Source: Arthrobacter citreus (lineage in GTDB: Bacteria; Bacillota; Bacilli; Bacillales; Bacillaceae_G). From it: 64,000 nucleotides of DNA. A model generated the notes under the pieces. That model saw only the letters and a program-made list of their open reading frames with translations. It did no database searches and was not told the origin of the DNA. The translations under genes were made by a program, and so were the position numbers. The number at the start of each line of letters is the position of its first letter. The stretch's first letter is position 1. Where the stretch lies: positions 558,001 to 622,000 of the forward strand of contig CP053688.1 in assembly GCA_013200995.1 (NCBI GenBank), read 5' to 3'. Positions 45,349 through 54,232 of this stretch are shown here, in pieces.

Positions 45349-45595
45349 TATTAACCTCATTACATTTTTAAAGATTAACGGTTGTTATGAAGAAAGATAT
45401 GGATTTAACAAAGAGAAGAATAAAGTTTATGCAGTTTTTAACGAGACTGGATTGTTACGTGATCTATTAAAAGAATATAAATCAGATGAGTCTTTGGTGA
45501 GCTTAAGAAAATATATAGTACAATTTAGCTCTGTGAAAAATGAAATGAAGTTAGAGTTAGAAAAGTCTCAAGATAAGGATTTTAATTATATCTGA
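45332..45595 (+). CDS. Small phage protein (DUF5659-like), related to 41400-41621
   Basis: 87 residues from the ATG at 45332 behind GAGGAGG, overlapping the HNH gene by 17 bases. Begins MKRLYSINLITFLKINGC, with strands (YGFNKEKNKVYAVFNET) and a helix (LLRDLLKEYKSDESLVSLRKYI). The layout repeats that of the small gene at 41400. Function unknown. Confidence 0.6.
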   Translation: MKRLYSINLITFLKINGCYEERYGFNKEKNKVYAVFNETGLLRDLLKEYKSDESLVSLRKYIVQFSSVKNEMKLELEKSQDKDFNYI

Positions 45596-45657
45596 TTTAA
45601 ATACATAAAGGTGATTGCCTCCTTTTATCGAATTGAGTAGGTGAAGGAGGTGATACT

Positions 45658-45930
45658 ATGAGTGGTTTTGATAAAAATAATCGTGACCCAGAAGTTGAAT
45701 GGATTATTGATATGTATCCAGAAGAAAAAGATATATATCGATATATGAGAAATCAGTATGAACATTTTGGTGAAAACTACAATGCAGATATTCATGATAT
45801 TGAGGTAGCAAAGTTAGCTAGCATTGAATTCAATATTACAGCGGAAAAAGCTGGAGACTTATATTCATCAATGGAATGTAGAATACATGAATTTCAAAAT
45901 GAACGTTTAAAAAGAATGAAGTCTAAGTAA
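45658..45930 (+). CDS. Hypothetical phage protein
   Basis: 90 residues; ATG after GGAGGTGATACT. Acidic, helical (PEVEWIIDMYPEEKDIYRYM, HDIEVAKLASIEFNITAEKAGDL). Position before HNH-terminase is common for late-transcription regulators or small accessory proteins, but no family is recognised. Confidence 0.65.
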   Translation: MSGFDKNNRDPEVEWIIDMYPEEKDIYRYMRNQYEHFGENYNADIHDIEVAKLASIEFNITAEKAGDLYSSMECRIHEFQNERLKRMKSK

Positions 45931-45934
45931 TTTT

Positions 45935-45961
45935 AGGCATCCATCATGGGTGTCTTTTTTT
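45935..45961 (+). terminator. Weak terminator before the HNH-terminase block
   Basis: GGCATCC / GGGTGTC with loop ATCAT and TTTTTTT. Marks the end of the early/middle genes. Confidence 0.6.
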
Positions 45962-45991
45962 ATTTGCAGTAAATGAAATGGATGTGATCAG

Positions 45992-46330
45992 GTGGCTAAA
46001 CCTTGGGCTAAGAAGTTTTATAACAGTAGTGCTTGGGGGAAAGTAAGACAGTTATGTATTGATAGGTCTAATGGATTGTGTGAGTCTTGTATGTTGAAAG
46101 GTAGATACACTCCTGGTCACATCGTGCATCATAAGATATATCTCACGCCTGATAACATTAATGATCCAACGATAGCATTAGGATTAGATAACTTAAGGTA
46201 CGACTGTCAAGACTGTCACAATAAAGAACACTTTGAGAAGTATAGTCCAACAAGAGAAGATATAAAGTTTGATGAAAAAGGAAATGTGGTGTACATCCCC
46301 CCTAAAAATAATGAAGGGTGTGTCAACTAA
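45992..46330 (+). CDS. HNH endonuclease next to terminase
   Basis: 112 residues from GTG. Typical packaging-associated HNH: FYNSSAWGKVRQLCIDRSNGLCESC, then HIVHHKIYLTPDNINDP and LDNLRYDCQDCHNKEH; two CxxC pairs bind zinc and His-His-Asn-His form the active site. In HK97-type phages such proteins sit beside TerS and stimulate cos cleavage by the terminase. Placed exactly there. Confidence 0.92.
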   Translation: MAKPWAKKFYNSSAWGKVRQLCIDRSNGLCESCMLKGRYTPGHIVHHKIYLTPDNINDPTIALGLDNLRYDCQDCHNKEHFEKYSPTREDIKFDEKGNVVYIPPKNNEGCVN

Positions 46331-46404
46331 AGACCGATGAGATACCCTCAAAAAATACACAGGTCATTTCACGTGACCCCCTACCCTAAAATGGAGGTGT
46401 TTTT
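46331..46404 (+). promoter_or_regulatory. Candidate cos region
   Basis: This gap between HNH and terminase small subunit carries GGTCA-TTTCACG-TGACC (46362-46378) followed by CCCCTACCC. Cos sites of HNH-containing phages lie in this place; the exact cut is not visible. Confidence 0.4.
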
Positions 46405-46776
46405 ATGGTAGCAAAGAAGGAATTAACAAAAGATGAACGAGTAAAGAAAGAGATCCAACGACTAAAGCGAATTTACAAAGATTTGCCTAAAGATACTCTC
46501 AATGTGGTTGACGGGCTAATCGTTGAAGCAGCTGACTTACGTATTCGTTTAGAGGATATAAGACAAGACTTAGATGAAAATGGATATGATGAGATGTTCA
46601 GTCAATCCCCAACTCAAGAACCCTATGAAAGGGAACGTCCAGTTGCTAGAAGATATATCTCTATGAATAAGAACTATCAATCTATTATGAAGCAATTGGG
46701 TGACTATATACCTAAGAAAACAGTAGAATCTAAGGAAAAGGATGATGGGTTTGAATCCTTTGTGATGGACAGATGA
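46405..46776 (+). CDS. terS: Terminase small subunit (P27-like)
   Basis: 123 residues; ATG after GGAGGTG. Contains LPKDTLNVVDGLIVEAADLRIRLEDI, RQDLDENGYDEMFSQSPTQEP and RYISMNKNYQSIMKQLGDYIP, the layout of P27-family small terminases (central helices followed by the SP.....P.......NKNYQSIMKQL block). It recognises cos and recruits the large subunit. Its stop overlaps the terL start. Confidence 0.9.
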   Translation: MVAKKELTKDERVKKEIQRLKRIYKDLPKDTLNVVDGLIVEAADLRIRLEDIRQDLDENGYDEMFSQSPTQEPYERERPVARRYISMNKNYQSIMKQLGDYIPKKTVESKEKDDGFESFVMDR

Positions 46777-48458
46777 TTAAGTACTCATTAACTTACAATC
46801 CTATTATCGAATATAACAATAAGATTCAATCTGGTGAAGTTATAGTTGGTAATAAAGTTAGACGTATCTATAAAAAATTAGTCGAAGATGTTCATAACCT
46901 AGAATCTGAATACGAGTATGATTCAAAAAGAGCTAATCATGCAATTGAGTTTATTGAAAATTATTGTAAACATAGTAAAGGGAAATGGGCAGGTAAACCA
47001 ATAGAGTTAGAGTTGTGGCAAAAAGCTTTCTTAGCTGCAATATTTGGATTTGTACACAAAATTGATGGCACAAGAAAAGCGCGCGAAATTTATCTCGTAG
47101 TCGCCAGAAAGAACGGAAAAAGCACGTTATCATCAGGTATTTGTTTATATCTTCAGGTTGCAGATGGAGAAGGTGGAGCAGAGGTTTATGCGGTGGCAAC
47201 AAAAGAGCAACAAGCTAAAATTGTATGGTCTGAATCTTCGCGAATGGTTAAGAAATCTCCTGTTCTTTCAAAACGTATTAAGACACTTGTTAAAGAGTTG
47301 AACGCTGATTTTAATGACAGTACATTTAAGCCAGTTGGAAGTGATAGTGATACACTCGATGGCCTTAATGTACATGGAGCTTCTCTGGATGAAATACACG
47401 CTTGGAAAGATAAAAACCTTTATGACGTAATTGTCGATGGTACATCAGCTCGTGAACAACCATTAATACTTATGATTACAACTGCTGGGACTGTTCGAGA
47501 ATCTGTTTATGATATGAAGTATGAAGAGGCAGAAATGTTGTTAAATGGATTTGATGATCCTAACGGGTATAAAGATGACCGATTCCTACCTATTATTTAT
47601 GAGTTGGACAATAGGAACGAATGGACTGATCCTGAAAATTGGCATAAGGCAAATCCTGGACTTGGAACGATAAAAAAGATAGATAATCTTGAAACAAAGG
47701 TAAATAAAGCTAAGGCTAATCCTATGTTAGTTAAAAACTTGCTCACGAAGGATTTTAATATTCGTGAAACAAGCAACGAAGCATGGTTAACGTTTGAACA
47801 ATTAAATAATCAAGAAACCTTTGATGTAAAAGTTTTAAATCCTAAGTATGGGATTGGTGGTTGTGATTTAGCTTCAACAACGGATCTTACAGCAGCAAAG
47901 GTTATTTTTATGCTTCCAGACAATCCAAAAATATTCGTAATGCAAATGTATTGGTTGCCTGAAGACTTGCTTGAATTACGTTCAAAAGAAGATAAGATAC
48001 CATATAATATTTGGCGAGATTTGGGACTATTAAGAACAACTCCAGGTAACAGTGTTCATGCAAAGTATGTAACAGAATGGTTCTGTGAAATTCGGGATGA
48101 ATATGATATTTACTTACCGTGGATTGGCTATGATGCTTGGTCTGCTAAATATTGGGTAGAGGAAATGGAAGGACAATTCGGAAAAGAAGCCATGATACCA
48201 GTTATACAAGGTAAGAAGACGTTATCAGCCCCTATGAAGCTATTAGGAGCTGATTTAGAGGCTAATAGAGTTGTATATAACAATAATCCTATAGATAAAT
48301 GGTGTTTATCAAATACAGCAATCGAAATGGACAAGAATCTTAATATACAACCGCATAAAACTAATAACCAAAGAAGAAGGATTGACGGTACAGCGGCATT
48401 ACTTAATGCTTACGTGATACTTCAAGAAAAAGAAAATGATTATCTAAACATAATCTAA
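46773..48458 (+). CDS. terL: Terminase large subunit
   Basis: 561 residues. ATPase domain with Walker A ARKNGKST (111-118) and Walker B LDEIHAW (Asp206, Glu207); nuclease domain beginning IGGCDLASTTDL (Asp365) with further acidic residues in LPWIGYDAWSAKYW. It is of the HK97/phi-type that cuts cos and drives DNA into the prohead. Full length, no disruption. Confidence 0.97.
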   Translation: MIKYSLTYNPIIEYNNKIQSGEVIVGNKVRRIYKKLVEDVHNLESEYEYDSKRANHAIEFIENYCKHSKGKWAGKPIELELWQKAFLAAIFGFVHKIDGTRKAREIYLVVARKNGKSTLSSGICLYLQVADGEGGAEVYAVATKEQQAKIVWSESSRMVKKSPVLSKRIKTLVKELNADFNDSTFKPVGSDSDTLDGLNVHGASLDEIHAWKDKNLYDVIVDGTSAREQPLILMITTAGTVRESVYDMKYEEAEMLLNGFDDPNGYKDDRFLPIIYELDNRNEWTDPENWHKANPGLGTIKKIDNLETKVNKAKANPMLVKNLLTKDFNIRETSNEAWLTFEQLNNQETFDVKVLNPKYGIGGCDLASTTDLTAAKVIFMLPDNPKIFVMQMYWLPEDLLELRSKEDKIPYNIWRDLGLLRTTPGNSVHAKYVTEWFCEIRDEYDIYLPWIGYDAWSAKYWVEEMEGQFGKEAMIPVIQGKKTLSAPMKLLGADLEANRVVYNNNPIDKWCLSNTAIEMDKNLNIQPHKTNNQRRRIDGTAALLNAYVILQEKENDYLNII

Positions 48459-48473
48459 CAAGGAGGTGAGAAA

Positions 48474-49631
48474 TTGGGATTTTTAGATAGATTCAGAGTT
48501 AAAAATAAAGCAGTTAGCGTATCGAAGTTTCAATTAGTCACTGATAATGGAGGTGGCTTTTTCTCATGGAATGGAAATTTATATCAATCAGATATTATCC
48601 GTTCTGCAATTAGGCCTAAGTCTAGAGCAATAGGTAAAGCAATAGCAAAGCATATTAGACAAGACAGCGTAAATGGAACAAAAGTTAATCCGGATGTTTA
48701 CATGCGCTTCTTGTTAGAGGAACCTAATCCATATATGACAGGTCAGCAATTACAAGAGAAGCTTGTTACACAACTAGAGTTAAATAATAACGCTTTTGCT
48801 TATATTAATCGAGATGAGAATGGATTTGCTACTGAAATTTATCCGATTAATGCAACTACATCAGAAGCTATAAAAGATGACAAAGGCAATCTCTATCTTC
48901 GCTTTAATTTACGTAATGGTAAAGTAGTAACATTTCGATACAGTGATATTATTCATTTGCGTAAAGACTTCAATGAAAATGAGATATTTGGAGATTCTCC
49001 TGCACAGAGTCTTACTCCATTGATGGAGATTGTTAATACGACAGATCAGGGAATTGTTAAGGCTATCAAGAATAGTAATATCGTTAAATGGTTGCTGAAA
49101 TATAACCAGACATTGAGACCTGAAGATATTAAGAAACAAACTGAACAATTTGTTACAGACTTTTTAAATATTGATTCAGAGTCAGGTGGAGGAGCAGCTG
49201 GCATCGATGCTAAATTGGATGCTCAACAGGTAGAACCTAAGGACTATGTGCCGAATGAGAAGCTAAATGAGAACACAATTAACAGGATACTTAGTTTCTT
49301 CAATACTAATATGAAGATAATACAAGGCAGTTACTCAGAAGATGAGTGGATAAGTTACTATGAAAGTAGTATTGAGCCTGATGTTGTACAGTTAAGTGGA
49401 GAATACACTAGGAAGCTATTTAGTAGACGTGAGAGAGGATTCGGTAACAAAATTTTATTCGAATCAAGTAATCTAACATTTGCTAGTATGGCCACTAAAT
49501 TAAATCTAGTTAACTATGTTGACAGAGGTATCATGACCCCAAATGAAGTACGAGATGTATTAAATCTTGCTCCAATTGATGGAGGAGACATTGCTGTACG
49601 TAGGTTGGATACACGTCCTACTACGGAATAA
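48474..49631 (+). CDS. Portal protein (HK97 family)
   Basis: 385 residues from TTG, seven bases after GGAGGTGAG. Features: SDIIRSAIRPKSRAIGKAIAK, PNPYMTGQQLQEKLVTQLELNNNAFAYI and LFSRRERGFGNKILFESSNL, all HK97-type portal blocks. It forms the 12-fold ring at the capsid vertex through which DNA passes. Followed by the protease gene, 21 bases on. Confidence 0.95.
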   Translation: MGFLDRFRVKNKAVSVSKFQLVTDNGGGFFSWNGNLYQSDIIRSAIRPKSRAIGKAIAKHIRQDSVNGTKVNPDVYMRFLLEEPNPYMTGQQLQEKLVTQLELNNNAFAYINRDENGFATEIYPINATTSEAIKDDKGNLYLRFNLRNGKVVTFRYSDIIHLRKDFNENEIFGDSPAQSLTPLMEIVNTTDQGIVKAIKNSNIVKWLLKYNQTLRPEDIKKQTEQFVTDFLNIDSESGGGAAGIDAKLDAQQVEPKDYVPNEKLNENTINRILSFFNTNMKIIQGSYSEDEWISYYESSIEPDVVQLSGEYTRKLFSRRERGFGNKILFESSNLTFASMATKLNLVNYVDRGIMTPNEVRDVLNLAPIDGGDIAVRRLDTRPTTE

Positions 49632-49652
49632 CAAAGGAGGTGAGATAGAATA

Positions 49653-50363
49653 ATGGCTAAAATTAGTGTTAAAGGGCCGATTATCAGTAATAATGATCAG
49701 TGGATTTATGACTGGTTAGATATGGATGCTACTTCACCTAAGAAAGTTAGCGAACAAATTGAAAAAGCTAACGGAGAAGACTTAGAAGTTGAGATCAATT
49801 CAGGTGGAGGCAGTGTATTTGATGGTAGTGAAATTTATACTTCACTTAAATCATATCAAGGCAATGTAACAGTCAAAATTGTTGGATTGGCAGCTTCAGC
49901 GGCTTCTGTAATCGCTATGGCTGGTAAGAAAATAATGATGTCACCTACTAGCCAAATGATGATACATAATGCTTCTGTATGGGCTAATGGTGATTATAGA
50001 GATATGGATCATATGTCAGATGTATTGAAGAATGTAAATCAAACTGTAGCAAACTCCTACAAGCTTAAAACAGGTAAATCTGAAGAAGAAGTATTGAGCA
50101 TGATGGACAAAGAGACTTGGTTAACACCGCAACAAGCACTAGAGAATGGATTCATTGATGAAATTATGTTCAGTAGTGAGGTTAAGATTGTAGCTAATTA
50201 TGATAGTGGAATGCTACCACAGAGCGTAATAGACAAAATTAAAAATGAAATGATGAAGAATCCGACAAATCTACAAAATGATAAGTCGGATATTTTTATG
50301 CAACAAAAAGTATCAGCACAATTAAATTTATTAAAATTACATGGAGGAATGAACAATGAATAA
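49653..50363 (+). CDS. ClpP-like prohead protease
   Basis: 236 residues. Serine protease of the ClpP/crotonase fold: EINSGGGSVFDGSEIY, GLAASAASVIAMAG with the probable nucleophile Ser82, MMIHNAS with His105, and an Asp in the MDKETWLTPQQALENGFIDEI region. It probably trims the scaffold part of the capsid protein, which follows with an eight-base overlap. The start ATG lies near GGAGGTG. Confidence 0.94.
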   Translation: MAKISVKGPIISNNDQWIYDWLDMDATSPKKVSEQIEKANGEDLEVEINSGGGSVFDGSEIYTSLKSYQGNVTVKIVGLAASAASVIAMAGKKIMMSPTSQMMIHNASVWANGDYRDMDHMSDVLKNVNQTVANSYKLKTGKSEEEVLSMMDKETWLTPQQALENGFIDEIMFSSEVKIVANYDSGMLPQSVIDKIKNEMMKNPTNLQNDKSDIFMQQKVSAQLNLLKLHGGMNNE

Positions 50364-51597
50364 AGAACAATACTTAGAATTACGTAATGGACTAATGACT
50401 GAAGCTCAGGAGCTAATTAACAATGGTGATTTCGAAGGATCAGAAGCTAAAATGGGTGAGATTAAGGATCTAGATGGTAAATGGGAAAGTATTAAATTAG
50501 CAAATGCTAATCTGAATGCATTAAAAGACAATAGTAAAGTATTAGATATCGAAAATAATTCTGTACAAGTGAATGGAGTGAAAGTAGTGGAAAATAATCA
50601 AGGTGTTAAAGTTGTGGATGAGCAAGAAGTTTATACAAATGCATGGGCTAAAAATATGATGGGTCAAAAATTAGATGCTAATGAATTAGAAGTATTCGAC
50701 AAGGTAAATAAAGAGTTTAACAATGCTTATACACATGATACAGGTAATAGTGGTGTACTTATCCCGACTACAGTAGCAGCGGGTATTTTTGCACGAGCAG
50801 AAGAAATGTATCCTTTATTTGCTGATGCTAAGAAATTTGCAGTGCAAGGTAAATTATCTATTAAGAAGCACGTTTCTATCGATGCAGGTGATGCTAATTG
50901 GTACAGTGAGTCTACTGTTACAGCGGATGAACAAAATACATTTGGCGAATTAGTACTAGATGGTCATGAACTATCTAAAGCTATTACAGTTTCTTGGAAG
51001 TTAAAATCAATGGCAATGAGTGAATTTATCCCTTATATCATTAATGAATTAGGTGAGCGTTGTGGAGTAGCTTTAGGTGTATCTGCTGCTAAAGGAAATG
51101 GTTCAAGTCAACCTGAAGGTATCGAAACTGCATTATTAGCTGAGGTTGGTAAACCACAAGTTGTAACGTATGATCCAGACCATGCTACTACACCAGTACC
51201 ATTATCTTATGATAAAGTTGCTCAAGCTATCGGTAAAATTCATTCATCTTACCTAAATGGTTCAGCAATTTATGCTAACAATGCAACTATTTGGAATCGA
51301 TTAGCAACTCTTACAGATGATGTTGGTCGTCCATTATTCATCCCGGATGTTACTGCAGGTGGAGTAGGTCGTATGTTTGGTATGGTAGTTAAACCTGATG
51401 CAGGATTGACAGCAGGTAACATTATCATTGGTAACCCTTCTAAAGGTTATGTAGTTAACGTTAACGAGCCTTTATCAATTCTACAAGAAGATCATGTGAA
51501 GGCACGTACAACTGATTATGTTGCTTACGGTATTGTAGATGGTGGAGTATTAGATAATAAAGCATTTGCTTTAATCCAAGACGTACCAACAGTCTAA
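50356..51597 (+). CDS. Major capsid protein (HK97 fold)
   Basis: 413 residues. N-terminal 110 residues form a charged delta/scaffold part (LRNGLMTEAQELINNGDFEG), then the HK97 capsid fold: TGNSGVLIPTTVAAGIF, WYSESTVTADEQNTFGEL, SWKLKSMAMSEF and the C-terminal YVAYGIVDGGVLDNKAF. The scaffold part is the expected target of the upstream protease. Its ribosome site lies within the protease gene end. Confidence 0.95.
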   Translation: MNKEQYLELRNGLMTEAQELINNGDFEGSEAKMGEIKDLDGKWESIKLANANLNALKDNSKVLDIENNSVQVNGVKVVENNQGVKVVDEQEVYTNAWAKNMMGQKLDANELEVFDKVNKEFNNAYTHDTGNSGVLIPTTVAAGIFARAEEMYPLFADAKKFAVQGKLSIKKHVSIDAGDANWYSESTVTADEQNTFGELVLDGHELSKAITVSWKLKSMAMSEFIPYIINELGERCGVALGVSAAKGNGSSQPEGIETALLAEVGKPQVVTYDPDHATTPVPLSYDKVAQAIGKIHSSYLNGSAIYANNATIWNRLATLTDDVGRPLFIPDVTAGGVGRMFGMVVKPDAGLTAGNIIIGNPSKGYVVNVNEPLSILQEDHVKARTTDYVAYGIVDGGVLDNKAFALIQDVPTV

Positions 51598-51612
51598 TAG
51601 GTGGTGTTTTGA

Positions 51613-51801
51613 TTGTATATAGTAATTTCATCTTTCAGAGATAAAACTGACAATAACAAAAGGTATCATGAAGGTGATACGTACGAGTGTAACAACTCTG
51701 TACGTATCGCTTTTTTAATTGAATCAGGTTATATTGTTGAATCTGTAATTAAAGAAACAGTAAGTAAGCCCAAAAAACGTAAAAATAAAGCAGGTGAATG
51801 A
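51613..51801 (+). CDS. Small head-region protein
   Basis: 62 residues from TTG with AGGTGG eight bases before. MYIVISSFRDKTDNNKRYHEG, DTYECNN and a basic C-terminus (KPKKRKNKAGE). Small proteins of this form (FRDK......Y..G) lie between capsid and connector in many Firmicute phages; role unclear. Overlaps the next gene region. Confidence 0.7.
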   Translation: MYIVISSFRDKTDNNKRYHEGDTYECNNSVRIAFLIESGYIVESVIKETVSKPKKRKNKAGE

Positions 51802-51803
51802 AC

Positions 51804-52076
51804 ATGCTTGAGTTAGTAAGGCTATCTTTACGTGTTACTCATAATGCACTAGACGAAGAAATAATAGAGTTGATTGAATCAGCGAAAATGGATTTATTTC
51901 AATCTGGTATTTCGGTAGAAATGACAAATGAGGATTCTGATCCTTTGATAAAGAGAGCAATCATTCTTTATGCTAAAGCAAATTTCGGTATCAATAATGA
52001 TGATTCAGAGAAATATCAGAAGTCCTATGATTCTCTTAAGATACATTTATCATTAGCTGGTGATTATAATGAATGA
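51804..52076 (+). CDS. Head-tail connector protein (gp6-like)
   Basis: 90 residues from the ATG at 51804 (AGGTG seven bases before; another ATG six bases earlier is too close). LVRLSLRVTHNALDEEIIEL, AKMDLFQSGI and DPLIKRAIILYAKANFG are the standard blocks of the small all-helical gp6-like adaptor that joins portal to neck. Overlaps the next start. Confidence 0.88.
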   Translation: MLELVRLSLRVTHNALDEEIIELIESAKMDLFQSGISVEMTNEDSDPLIKRAIILYAKANFGINNDDSEKYQKSYDSLKIHLSLAGDYNE

Positions 52077-52371
52077 TATTCTACTATTCCCAATTATCTC
52101 AGCTACAGAAAAGGATGAACTAGGTCAAACTGAGGAAACAGTAACATTTGACAGACAAGTATTTTGTCAGAAAAAAAGTATTCCTCAAAACGAATTCTTC
52201 CAAGCTGGACAAAGTGGTATTAAGTCTAGTTTTATCTTTATTGTAAATACACACGATTATCAAGATGAAGGTAATTTACAGTATAAAGGTAAGACTTATC
52301 ATGTATATAGGACGTATGAGAGACCAGATGAAACAATCGAGCTCTATGTGGAGGTGCGATTAAATGGTTAG
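52069..52371 (+). CDS. Head closure protein (head-tail adaptor, SPP1 gp16-like)
   Basis: 100 residues from the ATG at 52069 (GGTGAT before it). Beta-rich with DELGQTEETVTFDRQVFCQKK, EFFQAGQSGIKSSFIFIV, and YKGKTYHVYRTYERPDETIELYVEV, the pattern of head closure proteins in this gene position. Confidence 0.88.
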   Translation: MNDILLFPIISATEKDELGQTEETVTFDRQVFCQKKSIPQNEFFQAGQSGIKSSFIFIVNTHDYQDEGNLQYKGKTYHVYRTYERPDETIELYVEVRLNG

Positions 52372-52723
52372 TATTGATAATATAGAAAAAGAAATTGCCA
52401 AACAATTAGCTCAATACACAAAAGAAGTAGAAGAGGAAATCGAAAAAGCGAAGAATGATGTATCCAAGAAAGCTGTGAAGGAGTTACGTGCTGTAGATCA
52501 TCCTAAATTAACAGGTGATTATGCTGCTGGATGGACTAGGAAGAAGATAGGCGATGATTATGTTATCCATAATAAGACTAACTATCAACTTACTCACCTA
52601 TTAGAAAATGGTCATGCAAAAGTTAATGGTGGAAGAGTTGAGGGAATACCTCACATCGAACCTGTAGAGAAAAAGGTAATCGATGAATTTATTGATCGAG
52701 TTGAGAAGGCGGTACAGTCATGA
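52364..52723 (+). CDS. HK97 gp10-like tail-joining protein
   Basis: 119 residues; ATG after GGAGGTG, overlapping the previous gene by eight bases. LRAVDHPKLTGDYAAGWTRKK, DDYVIHNKTNYQLTHLLENGHA and RVEGIPHIEPVEKK are signatures of the HK97 gp10 / minor capsid-tail joining family. Confidence 0.92.
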   Translation: MVSIDNIEKEIAKQLAQYTKEVEEEIEKAKNDVSKKAVKELRAVDHPKLTGDYAAGWTRKKIGDDYVIHNKTNYQLTHLLENGHAKVNGGRVEGIPHIEPVEKKVIDEFIDRVEKAVQS

Positions 52724-53049
52724 CATTAATTGAATTACATAGTTTGTTAGAGGCTACTGGGCTACCTGTGGCTTATTCGCATTTTACAGCAACTAGTAGT
52801 AATCCTGTTCCTGTACCACCATTTATTTGTTACTTGGAGACCGATACAGAAAACTTTTTTGCAGATAACAAAGTATATCAGAAGGCTATAAACGTCCTAA
52901 TTGAGCTATACACAAAGAAGAAGGATTCAACAACAGAATTATTAATTGAACAGCTACTAGATGACAATGAGATACCTTATTTAACAACTAGTAATTATAT
53001 AGAATCAGAAAAAATATTTCAAAAAACTTATGAAGTGAGGTTAATTTAA
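52720..53049 (+). CDS. Tail completion/terminator protein
   Basis: 109 residues, four-base overlap with the gp10-like gene. LEATGLPVAYSHF, PPFICYLETDTENFFADNKVY, VLIELYTKKKD and EKIFQKTYEVRL match the gp17-like tail completion family found before the major tail protein. Cytoplasmic assembly part. Confidence 0.85.
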   Translation: MTLIELHSLLEATGLPVAYSHFTATSSNPVPVPPFICYLETDTENFFADNKVYQKAINVLIELYTKKKDSTTELLIEQLLDDNEIPYLTTSNYIESEKIFQKTYEVRLI

Positions 53050-53050
53050 T

Positions 53051-53608
53051 ATGGCAGAAAATAAGGTTGTTTTCGGGCTTAAAAATGCATACTATGCAAT
53101 CGTTACAGAAACTGGAGGAACTGAAACTTATGGTACACCAGTTCGTTTTCCGGGAGCTAAAGCTTTAACATTAGAACCAAAAGGAGAGCAAACTGATTTC
53201 TACGCAGATGATACTTTATATTACACTGCAAGTACGAATCAAGGCTATGATACAAAATTAACTGTAGCAAATATTACAGATGCTTTTCGTGAAGATGTTT
53301 TAGGTGAAGTATTAGATGAAACAGATAAACCTCTTACAGAATTAAGCAATGCAAAACCGAAGAGAATAGCATTCATGTTCGAATTTGATGGTGATGTTAA
53401 AGCGAATCGTCATGTACTATACAACTGTACGGTCACTCGCCCAGGATTATCAAGCAATACAAAAACAACGTCATCAGAACCTGGCACAACAGAATTATCA
53501 TTAGTTGCAGCTCCTCGTTTGAGTGATGGAAAAGTTAAAACATCAACAACAGTTGATACTCCAGCTGTAGTATATGACGCTTGGTATACAGAAGTTTACG
53601 AAAAATAA
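53051..53608 (+). CDS. Major tail protein
   Basis: 185 residues. KVVFGLKNAYYAIVTETGG, FPGAKALTLEPKGEQTDFYAD, FEFDGDVKANRHVLYNCTVTRP and a Thr/Ser-rich C-terminus are typical of the phi13-type major tail protein that forms the siphovirus tube. Begins one base after the previous stop. Confidence 0.92.
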   Translation: MAENKVVFGLKNAYYAIVTETGGTETYGTPVRFPGAKALTLEPKGEQTDFYADDTLYYTASTNQGYDTKLTVANITDAFREDVLGEVLDETDKPLTELSNAKPKRIAFMFEFDGDVKANRHVLYNCTVTRPGLSSNTKTTSSEPGTTELSLVAAPRLSDGKVKTSTTVDTPAVVYDAWYTEVYEK

Positions 53609-53620
53609 GGAGTGTAATCA

Positions 53621-53971
53621 ATGGAAAAAACAATTTCGATAGATGGTAAACAAGTCAGATTCAAATCTACTGGAGCAACTCCATTACGTTATAAGGCACA
53701 ATTTAGTAAAGATTATTTTGTTGAGATTATTAAGCTGAATAGTATTAGTAAATTGAAAGACTTAAATAAGGAAAATGTAAGTATTGAGGACTTAGAGGGA
53801 TTAGATTTTGAGGTGTTTTATAATATCGCTTGGACAATGGCTAAGACAGCAAATAAAGATATATCTGATCCAATTACATGGTTAGATACTTTTGACAGTT
53901 TTCCGATGATTGAAATTATCCCAGAATTACAAGAATTAATCATGAGTTCTATGCAATCAAAAAAAAAGTAA
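53621..53971 (+). CDS. Tail assembly chaperone, short form (gpG)
   Basis: 116 residues; ATG after GGAGTG. Starts EKTISIDGKQVRFKSTGATP and ends in a Lys run encoded by the A tract at 53959-53967. The DGK.V.FK.TGATPLRYK block is characteristic of G-type tail chaperones. They coat the tape measure protein during tail assembly. Confidence 0.9.
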   Translation: MEKTISIDGKQVRFKSTGATPLRYKAQFSKDYFVEIIKLNSISKLKDLNKENVSIEDLEGLDFEVFYNIAWTMAKTANKDISDPITWLDTFDSFPMIEIIPELQELIMSSMQSKKK

Positions 53972-54180
53972 GCAACAACGATGAGCAAGGGAATAGCGGA
54001 GAAAATATTACTACCGAACTATTCCTAACGCTTGTTTATCGTTGTGGACTGAGTAAGGCGGATTTAGAGGACATTACAATAGGGATGTGTATTGATTTCA
54101 TTGATGAATACGTAGAGATTCAGAAGCCAGCAAAAGAAAAAGTTAGAAAAGCTTCTCAGAGTGATATGTCAAACTTTTAA
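53621..54180 (+). CDS. Tail assembly chaperone, -1 frameshift form (gpGT)
   Basis: Same start as gpG, read through a slippery heptamer A-AAA-AAA at 53959-53965. A -1 shift there avoids the TAA at 53969 and enters an open frame of 71 codons to the TAA at 54178 (VSNNDEQGNSGENITTEL, FLTLVYRCGLSKADLED, IGMCIDFIDEYVEIQKPAKE). This T part has no start of its own and lies exactly between the chaperone and the tape measure gene, as in most siphoviruses. Total about 186 residues. Confidence 0.88.
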
Positions 54181-54232
54181 CTCTAGCGATACTATCGAAG
54201 GGTTTTTATTATAACTTAAGTGAGGTGAAACA

